A stretch of DNA of 16,262 bases from an uncultured Desulfobacteraceae bacterium (GCA_937982505.1 CALJLV010000145.1:1-16262); one strand, 5' to 3'; numbered from the stretch's first letter, positions 1 through 8,267 are shown. Notes: a model not told the origin generated them from the letters alone. Translations and numbers: made by a program.

Positions 1-46
1 AGATTGACTGACGTGACTGGAGTTCAGACGTGTGCTCTTCCGATCT
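1..46 (+). other. Illumina adapter sequence at contig end (artefact)
   Basis: Bases 13-46 match the 34-base Illumina TruSeq read-2 adapter (starts GTGACTGGAGTTC, ends CTCTTCCGATCT). They are preceded by AGAT at 1-4, the last bases of the P7 primer, and by eight bases at 5-12 (TGACTGAC) in the place of the i7 index. The order P7 tail, index, adapter, insert is exactly that of a library molecule. This stretch is therefore untrimmed adapter and base 47 is the first genuine base. Anything predicted inside it, including a stop codon on the minus strand, is false. Confidence 0.98.
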
Positions 47-506
47 TAGCAATTTTGTCAAACCCGCCACCGCGGTTGTAAGTACCTTTGATTATTAACC
101 AAAAACCACGATCGTCACCAATGATCCACCATGGTATGGCATTTGTCTGTGCTGTGTTGTAAAATGACTTACATACCCAGTATGGGGATGATTCACTTTC
201 AAGCAGTGGATTGACATAACTGTCAATCGCAGTCATTTGCTCGTAACCATAAAAAAAAGCATACCGTGTATTTGTCGTGTAATTATCGTCTACTTTTAAG
301 TAGAATCCGGTTCCGGTTGCCGGATTGTTTCGAAAGGCACACACCTTGTAGCTATCCGACGAATACTCAAGCGTCCATCCAAGAGGCGCAACACTCCCGT
401 AACCATCGACAAGAGCAGCTTTTAAAACAGCAGCAAGGCTCCCGACAGTTCCCTGTAACTGTGGTGCCCCAGTGTCCGTATATGATAAGAGTCTCCCGAT
501 TCCCAT
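47..506 (-). CDS. Phage tail-tip/structural protein, 3' end missing (contig end)
   Basis: At least 153 genuine residues, beginning MGIGRLLSYTDTGAPQLQG. The N-terminal pattern (DTGAP, then VGSLAAVLKAALVDGYGS, then GWT) resembles a recurrent family of phage tail-region proteins; I recognise it from memory of the pattern and know no defined function. The body is rich in aromatic residues (YAFFYGYEQM, IPWWIIGDDRGFWL), which suits a beta-rich virion protein. ATG at 506 lies directly after the TAA (509-507) of the gene upstream, so the two are probably translationally coupled. The apparent C-terminus IGRAHV and its TGA stop come from adapter sequence, so the true end is unknown. The gene is visibly more AT-rich (about 42-47% GC in two 60-base rows) than its neighbours. 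Confidence 0.75.
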
Positions 507-2153
507 TTAAGCGGTGTCTCCTCGAAGCTGAATCCGGTAATGATCTGTCGGTTCCGTCGGCGGCGCCTGAAGCGTCGTACGAACGAACCAGTAGGGGAAA
601 TTTGCGGCGTCGCAGTTGAACCGCAGCACGTTCCCGGCCGCCCACCCTGACCCCCAACCGGTGGCCTTGATGGTGAAATAAGGCGACCCCGTCATCGGGT
701 TGATGGGCGCGATATCGACAGAAATGGAAACGAGACTCTGGATCACCCCAAGGTGTTCCCCCACCACGTTGACCGTGTCCGTCGATTGAAAAATGATGGC
801 AAACCGCTCCTTGATGGCCGCGGCGTTCGTCACCTCTATCGGGTAGTTCAACAGGTCGTAATTTGCCGTGGTGCCGCTGCCGATCCGATCGTCACTCCAA
901 ACGGTTGTCCAGCTGGCCTGGGTGAACTCGCCATAAACCCGGCTCTGAAGATCCCGGCTCGGAAGGACGCTCGACACCATGGTTTCGCCTGCCGGGTAAT
1001 CGTGCGTGAGCGGGTTCGTGAGCGCCATGTGGCCCGTCACCTGAACATCCGCGCAAAGGCACATGTCCTCTATGCGGTGGAGGGCCACCAGCGGCTGCGT
1101 GTAGCCGGAAAGGTCCAGCGGGTCGGCCATGGTGACGGTGCCGGCGGCAAGGTCCACCGTGTAGGTATCGGCGTCGTAAACGTACTGGCCCGTGGCGTCG
1201 TAAAGCTCGATGAGGGAAAGACCGCTCCTCGGAAGCGTCACCACCTGCCCGGCCGAAAGCGGGTTCGGCATGGTGTACTGCTGGGTGTGGTGAACCAGGA
1301 TGACGTACCCGTCCCGGAAAATCGGCACCCGGCCGTCGATGGGAAGGCGAACGGGGTTGAGGCCGAGCAGCGTTTCGTCAAGGGGCAGGTAACTGGTGAT
1401 GACGCAGTTGATCAAAACGGTGGATGCCAATACGGTGAGAGGCTTCAGTACGGTGCCGTTTACGGTGTCCCGCAAGTCGGCGTCGTACCAGACAGCCGCC
1501 TGCGCCTCGGCGTCATCTGTGACCATCTCGCCAAACTGCACAATGCCGATGCCGGTTTGATAGTCGATGGCCCCACGCAGTTTTGTCCCGGTTATCAGCC
1601 CATCGAAATCGCCGGTGCCTTCCACCAGCTCGCCGGCGGCTGTCGTACCTCGGATAGAAATGCTCGCGGTGCGGATCGGCGCACCGGGTGCTCGAAACAC
1701 CAGCGCACTCACCGGCTCTGCCGGAACCCTTGCGGACCCGTGCGTGATGGAAATCGTGCGGCCGACCAACTCGTCATCGTTTATGGTGAGCGTCCGGCTT
1801 GACCAGTCTACCGACCCAACCTCGACCCCTGATCCCGTCACGCCGGAAATGTCCCGGTACAACTTCCCGTTGATGTTGTCCGTGACTTGCGCGCTGCCTC
1901 CGGCATATTTGGCGACCGTGAACCGGACTGAACCGGGGATCAACTCAAGGGCCGATGTCGGCCTGATCTGGTATGCCTTCGGAATAGCCTGTGTGTAAGC
2001 ATCGCTCTCAGCGCCGGCCGCGGCCAGATACTCGACGGTAATGGCGCCGCTGTCGTAGAATGTCGGCTGATTCTCGATTTCGATGCCGGACGGGTAGAAG
2101 TGCTTTGCTCCCCACCAATCCTGTCCGCTTCCTATTTGCTGTAAAACGCCCAT
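507..2153 (-). CDS. Large phage tail protein with beta-repeat N-terminus
   Basis: 548 residues with no signal peptide or membrane segment. Position after the tape measure and two other tail genes points to a distal tail or baseplate component. Residues 73-124 (PGSVRFTV ... VEVGSVDWSSRTLTI) and 160-207 (IRTASISIRG ... LRGAIDYQTGIGIVQF) are two copies of the module that also occurs four times in the upstream gene. Residues 322-347 carry a Y-D-x-D-x-Y-T-V-D-x-x-x-G-T-V hairpin-like motif seen in other phage tail proteins. The C-terminal third (about 400-548) is a different, unrecognised domain. ATG at 2153 starts 8 bases after the TAG (2164-2162) of the previous gene; the nearest Shine-Dalgarno-like AAGGA lies rather far upstream, so coupling is likely. 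I assign the tail role from context and composition; no specific subfamily is certain. Confidence 0.75.
   Translation of the reverse strand: MGVLQQIGSGQDWWGAKHFYPSGIEIENQPTFYDSGAITVEYLAAAGAESDAYTQAIPKAYQIRPTSALELIPGSVRFTVAKYAGGSAQVTDNINGKLYRDISGVTGSGVEVGSVDWSSRTLTINDDELVGRTISITHGSARVPAEPVSALVFRAPGAPIRTASISIRGTTAAGELVEGTGDFDGLITGTKLRGAIDYQTGIGIVQFGEMVTDDAEAQAAVWYDADLRDTVNGTVLKPLTVLASTVLINCVITSYLPLDETLLGLNPVRLPIDGRVPIFRDGYVILVHHTQQYTMPNPLSAGQVVTLPRSGLSLIELYDATGQYVYDADTYTVDLAAGTVTMADPLDLSGYTQPLVALHRIEDMCLCADVQVTGHMALTNPLTHDYPAGETMVSSVLPSRDLQSRVYGEFTQASWTTVWSDDRIGSGTTANYDLLNYPIEVTNAAAIKERFAIIFQSTDTVNVVGEHLGVIQSLVSISVDIAPINPMTGSPYFTIKATGWGSGWAAGNVLRFNCDAANFPYWFVRTTLQAPPTEPTDHYRIQLRGDTA
1533..1937 (-). 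repeat. Two beta-repeat modules within the tail gene 507-2153
   Basis: Protein-level repeat, residues 73-124 and about 160-207 of the 548-residue tail protein. Both copies start with an alternating hydrophobic strand (PGSVRFTV; RTASISIRG) and end with a G-x-(V/I)-D-(W/Y)-x-(S/T) turn followed by another strand. The start-to-start distance is about 87 residues. They match the module repeated in the neighbouring 712-residue protein. Confidence 0.55.
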
Positions 2154-2161
2154 GGTTCAGC

Positions 2162-4300
2162 CTATTCCTTTTCCCATGTGGTCGATGTCCAGTCGTATTG
2201 AATGATGGGTAACGGCACGATCTTGTCCGGCTGAAAATTGCAAACACCTGTTGCATAGACAATGGTCCCCACCGTTGTGCTGCCGATTTTCAGGTTCCCA
2301 AGGCCGTCGTCTTCCACTACCATAGTGACTTCCCCGGTCTGCTCATTGATCGCTGAATACCCGTAATATTTATATTCGTAGTATCCGGATGGATCGGAAA
2401 ACCGCACCTGCTGGATAGCAGGATCCCACTCCGACCACTGGTTCTTCCATGTGATCCTGACCGACCCTGGCACAACCGGAGCACCTGCAATGGTGAGCGT
2501 GATGGTGGTGTCCGGATCGCGAGTAAGCCCCGTGAACGACTCCGTCAGCTTCGCGCCATAGGCATAAGAAATGCTGAACAGCTCACTTGAAAGCGGCACG
2601 TACTGGGTCGCTCCGATGCCGAATTCGCCTTCCCCGGCAGCATATCGGACCCACCCGACTTCCGTTGCTGTCTCGACCCATGCCCCGCCCGAGTAGTTCG
2701 CCGCCACCATCTTGCCTTCGCCATCATCGATGACGCCATAGCGCCCATCCGGCCCGGGTCCGTTGCCGTCCCCGACCCATGTGATGACAAGACTTCCCTG
2801 GTTGATGCCCTGGTGGTTCAGGCTGAACGGATATTTGATGGCGAGGGTGTCGCCGGAAACGTCCGAATAGAGAACGGATCGCCCCCAGAACAGCAGAATG
2901 AGAGACCCGATATCCGGCATGGCGCCGAGGCTGATTGAAACGGATCCCGTGGTGAAATTGACGGAAGCCGACCCAAGTGCCGGATCAGACCCTTTGACCT
3001 CACCGTTTCCGAGATCTCTCAGTGTGTACCACTTGCCGCCTGCCAGATAATCGATGCGAAGCGTTCCTGGCACCGGCAGCGGATTGCAGGAATAGGTGTA
3101 CACGAATCCGCGGTTGGCGGCCTCGATCCCAATCGCGCCGCTTTCCGATGTCTCGACAGGCGCGCAGGCCGGAACGTAGGTGGCCGTACCGGTCCCGCTC
3201 CATGAACTCATGCTGCCGCCAAACGTGATGACGCCCGTGTCGTAAGCGATGGACCCGACTTCGGTCGACCCTGCGTAAATGCCGCCCTTCCCGTCATCGG
3301 TTAGGGCCGTGCCTCCGGACCATGAAAACGTCCCCGGCAAAATGCCTTCTCCTAGAAAGAGTTGCGCGTTCGGCCCGAACGTAAAGGCAATGGATCTTGT
3401 GATGGTGACCTGCGCGCCTGCGGCCTGCGTCTGCGTGATCGGCGAGACGGCCGTCCCAAGGCCCGCATCCACAATGGCCGTCTCGGATTGGGCCGACGGA
3501 ACCAGCGGCGTGAAAATGGAGTCCACGCGCACGGACAGGTCGCCCGACTCTGCCGCGTCGGCCAGCGTGGCGATGCCATAATACCGGGAAGCGTCGGCCG
3601 CCACGGTCGTATAGATCATGGTGCCGATGGGATACGTCCCGCTGTTTTTGTAAGTGCTCCCAGGGAATGCTTCACTGCCCGGGAAGTCGGCAATGAGCGA
3701 CTCGCCAAAAGACGCCGTGACAACGTTTTTCCGGTATGATACGGCCGTCGATCCGTACATGTAAGTGAACGTACGGGTTTCCTGCGTCACATCGGTCAAG
3801 CGGACGAACTGGCTTAATTCGGTTGAAAGCCCTGCATCCTTTACCAGCACAATGACATCGCCAATGGATGGCACGGGAGTCGTCTCGTCCTGGAAAAAGC
3901 TGACGGCGCGAGAGCCGACATAATGCGTGCCCCAAAGGGCGGCCTGCTGCTGCGGACCTTTGACGAGATAGGACTCGATGCGGTTCTTGGCGTCCTCCCG
4001 CGTGTCGAACCAGTCCTCGGACGAGAAAAACGTCACGCCTACATTCGGATCGGCGGCCTGCTCGGTGATGACGGCGTGCGACCCGTAATAGGTGGCCCGG
4101 TTGGCCGTCTGTACCGCAAGGAAGGCTTTCCGCATGGACACCCGGCCGTAGACCCGGTCGAACCGGGAGATGTCCGGGAAAAGGTTGTTGACGGCCCCGT
4201 CCACCACCTCTGTTGCGGTCATCTGGCCCCCGCCCTCGTCCGTGTCGTCCAGGCGCTGGGAGGCCATGAGCTTGATGTCGGCGTGGTTGATATCGACCAT
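2162..4300 (-). CDS. Large phage tail/baseplate protein with four tandem beta modules
   Basis: 712 residues. The N-terminal 260 residues are a mixed domain (DISRFDRVYGRVSMRKAF, then REDAKNRIESYLV) of the type found in tail-tip proteins of siphophages from Proteobacteria, but I cannot name the family securely. Residues about 322-689 contain four copies of a module that starts PG(T/S)(L/V/F)xIxW-like at 322, 411, 501 and 611 and ends with DDGxG ... VGxIxYxTGxxxF. It is probably an Ig-like or beta-sandwich fold projecting from the tail tip. ATG at 4300 immediately follows the TAA of the preceding gene (4303-4301), with GGAGA just upstream inside that gene. The role as a tail protein rests on gene order (two genes after the tape measure) and beta-rich, Gly/Ser/Thr-rich composition. 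Confidence 0.75.
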   Translation of the reverse strand: MVDINHADIKLMASQRLDDTDEGGGQMTATEVVDGAVNNLFPDISRFDRVYGRVSMRKAFLAVQTANRATYYGSHAVITEQAADPNVGVTFFSSEDWFDTREDAKNRIESYLVKGPQQQAALWGTHYVGSRAVSFFQDETTPVPSIGDVIVLVKDAGLSTELSQFVRLTDVTQETRTFTYMYGSTAVSYRKNVVTASFGESLIADFPGSEAFPGSTYKNSGTYPIGTMIYTTVAADASRYYGIATLADAAESGDLSVRVDSIFTPLVPSAQSETAIVDAGLGTAVSPITQTQAAGAQVTITRSIAFTFGPNAQLFLGEGILPGTFSWSGGTALTDDGKGGIYAGSTEVGSIAYDTGVITFGGSMSSWSGTGTATYVPACAPVETSESGAIGIEAANRGFVYTYSCNPLPVPGTLRIDYLAGGKWYTLRDLGNGEVKGSDPALGSASVNFTTGSVSISLGAMPDIGSLILLFWGRSVLYSDVSGDTLAIKYPFSLNHQGINQGSLVITWVGDGNGPGPDGRYGVIDDGEGKMVAANYSGGAWVETATEVGWVRYAAGEGEFGIGATQYVPLSSELFSISYAYGAKLTESFTGLTRDPDTTITLTIAGAPVVPGSVRITWKNQWSEWDPAIQQVRFSDPSGYYEYKYYGYSAINEQTGEVTMVVEDDGLGNLKIGSTTVGTIVYATGVCNFQPDKIVPLPIIQYDWTSTTWEKE
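2234..3337 (-). repeat. Four tandem ~90-110-residue beta modules in tail gene
   Basis: Protein-level repeats in the 712-residue tail protein, starting at residues 322 (PGTFSWSG), 411 (PGTLRIDY), 501 (QGSLVITW) and 611 (PGSVRITW), with spacing of 89, 90 and 110 residues. Each ends with a (D/L)(D/G)xG(K/E/L) turn and a VG(S/W/T)(I/V)xYxxGxxxF strand pair; copies 1 and 4 are the closest pair (TEVGSIAYDTGVITF and TTVGTIVYATGVCNF). DNA identity between copies is low, so the duplication is old or the copies were acquired separately. Confidence 0.7.
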
Positions 4301-4711
4301 TTAAATCTCCATGAGCCGGATGGCCCGGACGATGAAATCATCATCGATCCCAAAGCCCTTCACCGGCTCCAGTTCTATCGGTTCGCCGTCGTGCCGGCGG
4401 AACATCACGTCTATCTCTCGCCCCGGATCTTCTTCGCCGGTCGATGCCTCGGTGATGGTGAGCGTCATTTCCTTGTCGGTGACAGCGGCCATGGTAATCA
4501 GCGCCTGCGCCGTCTCCCGGTCCACCCATGCCATGTCGTCATGAGCGGTGAGCGTGATGGGGCGCCCGGCCTGTTTGGCCCCCTCCTCAACGAAAAGCGC
4601 CCCGGTGAGGCCGTAGTTCACGGTCTGAGCAATCGGCGCCCATTTGAATTCGTCGTCCCAACGGAGATCATCCGGGAGCGTGATGGATGTGGTGCCGTCT
4701 GAGAGGATCAT
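4301..4711 (-). CDS. Small phage tail protein downstream of tape measure
   Basis: 136 residues, MILSDGTTSITLPDDLRWDD to LMEI; acidic, no membrane segment. It lies between the tape measure and the two large tail proteins, the place held by the lambda gpM/gpL group or a distal tail protein in siphophages. The ATG at 4711 overlaps the tape-measure stop in an ATGA junction (4711-4708), and the TAA at 4303-4301 touches the next ATG, so the three genes are translationally coupled. No catalytic motif is visible. I call it a minor/distal tail protein by position; the precise role is unknown. Confidence 0.7.
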   Translation of the reverse strand: MILSDGTTSITLPDDLRWDDEFKWAPIAQTVNYGLTGALFVEEGAKQAGRPITLTAHDDMAWVDRETAQALITMAAVTDKEMTLTITEASTGEEDPGREIDVMFRRHDGEPIELEPVKGFGIDDDFIVRAIRLMEI

Positions 4712-7665
4712 GCAGCCACCCCGGAGGCGGTAAGCTGCGCCGCCTTCAACGCGCTGATCAGGCTGTCCACCTGTTCTTTTTCACCCTGCAGTTTTGCGCT
4801 TTTCCCGCCCACATTCAGGTTGACACTGACGGTTTTCTCACCCTTTGCGGATGCCCTGTCCCGTTCGCGTTCTTCTTCTTTCTCCATGGCGGCTTCCAGG
4901 TCTCTTTGCTTTTTCTCTTCTGTCGCCGCGATCTTGTCTTCCCACGCGGCAAATTCCTTAAACACTTCCGCTGCTTTTTCGTAGGCTATCTCGGACGTTC
5001 TATTTCCGCCTCGCAGGTTAGACAGCCATGTTTCTGCTTTTTCTTTTACGGCTTCTGCCGCTTCCAGCATTTCTCCGCCACCGGACTCCATGACCATTTG
5101 AAGTTGCTTCAAAATATTGTCGAAAAGTCTCAGCCAACTTCGGTCAATCCCAAGTGGGTTTCTCAGTAATGCCATCCCCCCCACAGAAAACCTTTGCACC
5201 GGCCCACCAGCGGCATTCCACGCCCTGCGGCCGACCCCGACAATGCCGCCAGTGCGAAGCTTCAACGCCTTTGCCGTTGCCCGAACACGGCCTCCGAAGC
5301 GCTTCAAGAGTTCTACAACCACCACGTCCCAGCGCCCCGCGTTGAAGGCCGCCGTGGCCCGCGTTCCTGCGCCACGAACGCTTTCCTTGCGAATAACCGC
5401 CTCGCCTGCCTCCAAAAGCGCCCGGATTCTGTCGCCCCCGCCGTAACCGGAAAGGATCGTGCCGGTGGCAAACCCGCCACCACCCCCCGTGTCTTCGACA
5501 GGAGCTGGCGCGGTGCCTCCACCTTCATTGACTGTTTTGATTGTTACGGTAACTGTTTTATCTTTTATTTTATCGAGCGCCGTTTTAACGGCGGCAAGTT
5601 CCCGCTTCGCCTGGTCGGCCTCCGCTTCGACCTTGACCGGGTCTAACTTCATCCGCTTCCACAGAGACTCGATGTTCTTCATGACGTCCTTCATATCGTT
5701 TTCAAGCTGATAAAGGACTGTCTTCTGGCCGGTGTCCCAGGTGGTCATCTCGTGTTCGAGTTTATCGACCTCCCTGATGGCTTCTTCTACCGATCCGGTC
5801 CCTTTTCCCCACTCAAGCCACAGGTCCTGAGATGCTCCCTGCATGTTGTAGGCGGCATCCACCATTTCCTTGTTTCCGGTGCGCACGCCTTCGGCATATA
5901 ACTTGTGCGCCTTGTCGCTCTTTTCGATCGCTTCAAGGCGGATGTCGGCCAGCTGTTCCTCTTCGGTCATCGACTCGCGGCGAAGATCTCGCTTTTTGTC
6001 CTCTAACGACTGCTGACGCTTTGCGGCCGCATCGTCGATGTCCTTGATCTGTTTCGCGTACTCTTGCGCCATGCGGGCCGCTTCCTTGTACGCTGTCTCG
6101 GCCTTTTTCATGAAAGAATCATAAGCGTCGGCACCGCCGAAAATGTCTTTCTTGATCTGCTCCTGAACCTGCTGGAGGATCTCTGCGCCGGTGATGACTT
6201 TATCTGGAACGGCCGGCATGGCTGCTACCTTCTTGCCGGCATCTTCCGCCGCCTCACCAGAATTGACGTAACTGTCAAAAACCCGTTCACTGATCTCAAG
6301 CTCTCGCTGCTTGTTTGCGATGGCCTGATCGACGGCTGTTGTGTCTGCACCGAAAAAATCGAGCGCCGCTTTCTTCAACTCCAGATATTTCATGATCGAC
6401 CTGTCTATCCACATGGAAAGAGCCGCAAATGTCGTCTGGGTAACTTGTTGCACCAGCTCAAACGACCCAATCCATTCACCCACCTTCTGGCCGAGTGTCC
6501 ACGCGGCAAAGATACCGGCAATACTGCCAAGCGCCGTTGCCCACCCGCCTGTGGCAATTGTCGCCATGGTAATTGAATTGGCTGCGGAAAGAATGCTCTG
6601 TGCCCAAGCCGTAACGCCCATGGCGGTCATGGCGGCGCCGATCCCCATCAGCACGGACCACAGCCCGGACAGAATCGGAGCGGCGGCACCGATCCCGATG
6701 ATGGCGGCCGTCAGCTTCGGCCATTCGGCTGCAAAGCTGATAACGGCGGCAACGGCTTCGGATATGCCGGTGACGATGGTCTTCAGGCCTTCGACGTTCG
6801 CCGGGTCCTTGATAGCGGTGGTGAGGCGTTGCACGGCATCGGTAAGCGCCTGCATGAAGCCGGCATTGGCGATTTGGTTTTTGAGTTCCAGAATGGCGTT
6901 GGAGAAAAGGTTGATCTGCTGGCGCGGGTCCGAAATGGCCCTTGCGGCCGAGGCCCCGAAGTTTTGCGACAACGCTTTGCCGAACTTCGGCAGTACTTCA
7001 TCGGCCACCAGCTCGCCGCGCTCCATCATCTTGTCGAGGTCTTTGATCGAAACCCCAAGGGCCTTGCTCATGATGCCGATGGCGACCGGCAACCGCTCGC
7101 CCAATTGCCCCCGGAGTTCTTCGGCGGTGACATTGCCCTTACTCATCATCTGGCCGATGGCATAAAGCGCCCCGCTTGCCTCATCGGCCCCAAGGCCGAG
7201 AGCGGCGGCGGCCTCCGCAACCCCGGTGAACACCACCCGAACGTCTTTTTGCGACATGACGGCGGCTTTTCCGGCCGCAGCGATGCCCTTGTAACTGCTG
7301 GCGGTACTGAGAAGCTCAAGGCCAAGGCGGTTGGCTTCCTGTCGGACGAAATCCATTTCGTCCCTTGCGCCTTCGGCGGACCCGGTAATAGCTTCAAATG
7401 CCCGGTTGATCGCCTGCAGATCGGCCGCGGCCTGGTACAGCCCCTTGCCGATGGAGATGCCAGCTAAGGTCGTCCCGGCGGTCATGAGGCCTTTGATGAG
7501 CCCGTTGACACCACCGAGGCTTTTGGACACCTCGTTGTTGAAGGCGGTGACGGCGGCCTTGCCTTTGCCGAAGGCGCTCTGAATCTCGGTGCCGGTCTTG
7601 TTGACCGCCTCCTTGACGCCTTTTGTCACCGCTTCGATTATGACCCGCAGGTTCTGATCAGACAT
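4708..7665 (-). CDS. Tape measure protein
   Basis: 985 residues. It sets tail length and fills the tail tube lumen before DNA ejection. Residues about 70-260 match the conserved tape-measure N-terminal domain, including VTAEELRGQLGERLPVAI and GELVADEVLPKF. Residues 318-393 are a Gly/Ala-rich hydrophobic stretch (AIIGIGAAAPILSGLWSVLM and onward) typical of segments thought to reach the inner membrane. Residues about 515-700 are charged coiled coil. Residues 730-765 carry the GYGGGDRIRALLEAGEAVIRKE motif family common near tape-measure C-termini. A second charged helix lies at 890-940. ATG at 7665 has AAGGAAG five or so bases upstream and overlaps the end of the G-T frame by 8 bases, the standard G/GT-tape measure order. 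Confidence 0.95.
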   Translation of the reverse strand: MSDQNLRVIIEAVTKGVKEAVNKTGTEIQSAFGKGKAAVTAFNNEVSKSLGGVNGLIKGLMTAGTTLAGISIGKGLYQAAADLQAINRAFEAITGSAEGARDEMDFVRQEANRLGLELLSTASSYKGIAAAGKAAVMSQKDVRVVFTGVAEAAAALGLGADEASGALYAIGQMMSKGNVTAEELRGQLGERLPVAIGIMSKALGVSIKDLDKMMERGELVADEVLPKFGKALSQNFGASAARAISDPRQQINLFSNAILELKNQIANAGFMQALTDAVQRLTTAIKDPANVEGLKTIVTGISEAVAAVISFAAEWPKLTAAIIGIGAAAPILSGLWSVLMGIGAAMTAMGVTAWAQSILSAANSITMATIATGGWATALGSIAGIFAAWTLGQKVGEWIGSFELVQQVTQTTFAALSMWIDRSIMKYLELKKAALDFFGADTTAVDQAIANKQRELEISERVFDSYVNSGEAAEDAGKKVAAMPAVPDKVITGAEILQQVQEQIKKDIFGGADAYDSFMKKAETAYKEAARMAQEYAKQIKDIDDAAAKRQQSLEDKKRDLRRESMTEEEQLADIRLEAIEKSDKAHKLYAEGVRTGNKEMVDAAYNMQGASQDLWLEWGKGTGSVEEAIREVDKLEHEMTTWDTGQKTVLYQLENDMKDVMKNIESLWKRMKLDPVKVEAEADQAKRELAAVKTALDKIKDKTVTVTIKTVNEGGGTAPAPVEDTGGGGGFATGTILSGYGGGDRIRALLEAGEAVIRKESVRGAGTRATAAFNAGRWDVVVVELLKRFGGRVRATAKALKLRTGGIVGVGRRAWNAAGGPVQRFSVGGMALLRNPLGIDRSWLRLFDNILKQLQMVMESGGGEMLEAAEAVKEKAETWLSNLRGGNRTSEIAYEKAAEVFKEFAAWEDKIAATEEKKQRDLEAAMEKEEERERDRASAKGEKTVSVNLNVGGKSAKLQGEKEQVDSLISALKAAQLTASGVAA

Positions 7666-8208
7666 CGTCTTCCTTGATAAACTTCAGAAAATCTTTCTTG
7701 CCGGCGTTCTGTGCGATCCGGAACGCTATGGCCATGTCATTTCGCCGTTCACGCCTTCCTCGCTCGGCAGAGGATATGGCGGCGTTGAAGAATCCCCATC
7801 CGTAGTCGAGGCAATGGGTGTGTCCGGCTTCGATAAGCCGGCAAGCGATTCGGTCAAAGCGTTCGACAGCGCTTTCCGTGTCGTGTCGAGCAGGCCGTCC
7901 CACATGTTTAGGGCGAGGCTTTTCAACCCCGCCTTTTCGATCGCTAAAAAAAAACGGTCGTTGACGCGTCGGAACGCCTGCCATACCTCGTCTATTTCGG
8001 ATGGCGTGAGTTCCCACATGTCTTCGACCGTCAGCCCTTCGATGGCCTCATCAAAAATGTCTTTCCCGTAGGACAAGAGCCAGTCGAAGGTAAGGCCATC
8101 GGCGCCGACCTGGCTCCAGATGGCCCGGATGTGCTTGGCTTTCAACTCCGAGACCTTCACGTCCCGGCCGTCGATCTTGATGCGTTCGTATTGTCTGGTT
8201 CCCATCAC
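7658..8208 (-). CDS. Tail assembly chaperone G-T, -1 frameshift fusion
   Basis: Predicted fusion of G residues 1-88 (8208-7945) to 95 residues read in the -1 frame and ending at TGA 7660-7658, about 183 residues in total. The -1 part begins SDRKGGVEKPRPK and ends AIAFRIAQNAGKKDFLKFIK; it has no start codon and ribosome site of its own at the junction, reads like real protein to its end, and stops 8 bases inside the tape measure gene, as T does in lambda. In lambda-like phages the G to GT ratio is set by this shift and GT recruits the tail tube protein to the tape measure. The alternative is that one base of the nine-T run is a sequencing error. Confidence 0.75.
7726..8208 (-). CDS. Tail assembly chaperone, G-type (unshifted product)
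   Basis: 160 residues; cytoplasmic chaperone that holds the tape measure during tail assembly, not part of the virion. It sits between the tail tube and tape measure genes, the invariant place of G. Residues 1-86 are a helical core (DGLTFDWLLSYGKDIFDEAI, TPSEIDEVWQAFRRVNDRFF), followed by a Pro/Ser/Thr-rich low-complexity tail ending EMTWP. GTG at 8208 and ATG at 8205 are adjacent possible starts; AGGGGG eight bases before the ATG favours 8205. At codons 87-88 the T-run contains T TTT TTA in frame, so a fraction of ribosomes should shift to make the longer G-T product. Confidence 0.85.
   Translation of the reverse strand: MMGTRQYERIKIDGRDVKVSELKAKHIRAIWSQVGADGLTFDWLLSYGKDIFDEAIEGLTVEDMWELTPSEIDEVWQAFRRVNDRFFLAIEKAGLKSLALNMWDGLLDTTRKALSNALTESLAGLSKPDTPIASTTDGDSSTPPYPLPSEEGVNGEMTWP
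7945..7951 (-). promoter_or_regulatory. -1 programmed frameshift slippery site (T TTT TTA)
   Basis: Nine A on the plus strand at 7946-7954 give a T9 run on the minus strand, read CGT TTT TTT TTA GCG in the G frame. The last seven bases form T TTT TTA, a classic X XXY YYZ heptamer of the kind used by HIV-1. After slipping back one base the next codon is AGC, in the G-T frame. I did not find an obvious strong stem-loop just downstream by eye. Confidence 0.75.
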
Positions 8209-8267
8209 GCCGGCCCCCTGTCCCGGCTGCTAATGTCACTCAGCAATCAATGGTTGGTCGGATCAGG

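Noticed and set aside
24..46. C-terminus and stop codon of the first gene
   Set aside because: They lie in Illumina adapter sequence; the residues IGRAHV are the translated adapter.
753..1802. Long open frame on the plus strand, opposite the 548-residue tail gene
   Set aside because: It is a codon-bias shadow of the minus-strand gene: His/Arg/Val-rich product without a recognisable family and no ribosome site. The minus-strand frame covers the whole interval with clear tail-protein repeats.
3923..4702. 259-codon plus-strand frame opposite two tail genes
   Set aside because: It spans the junction of two well-supported, coupled minus-strand genes and reads as low-quality Arg/Gly/His-rich sequence.
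8209..8267. Terminator or promoter in the gap between tail tube and chaperone genes
   Set aside because: Only a 4-bp GCTG/CAGC stem and no convincing promoter hexamers are visible.
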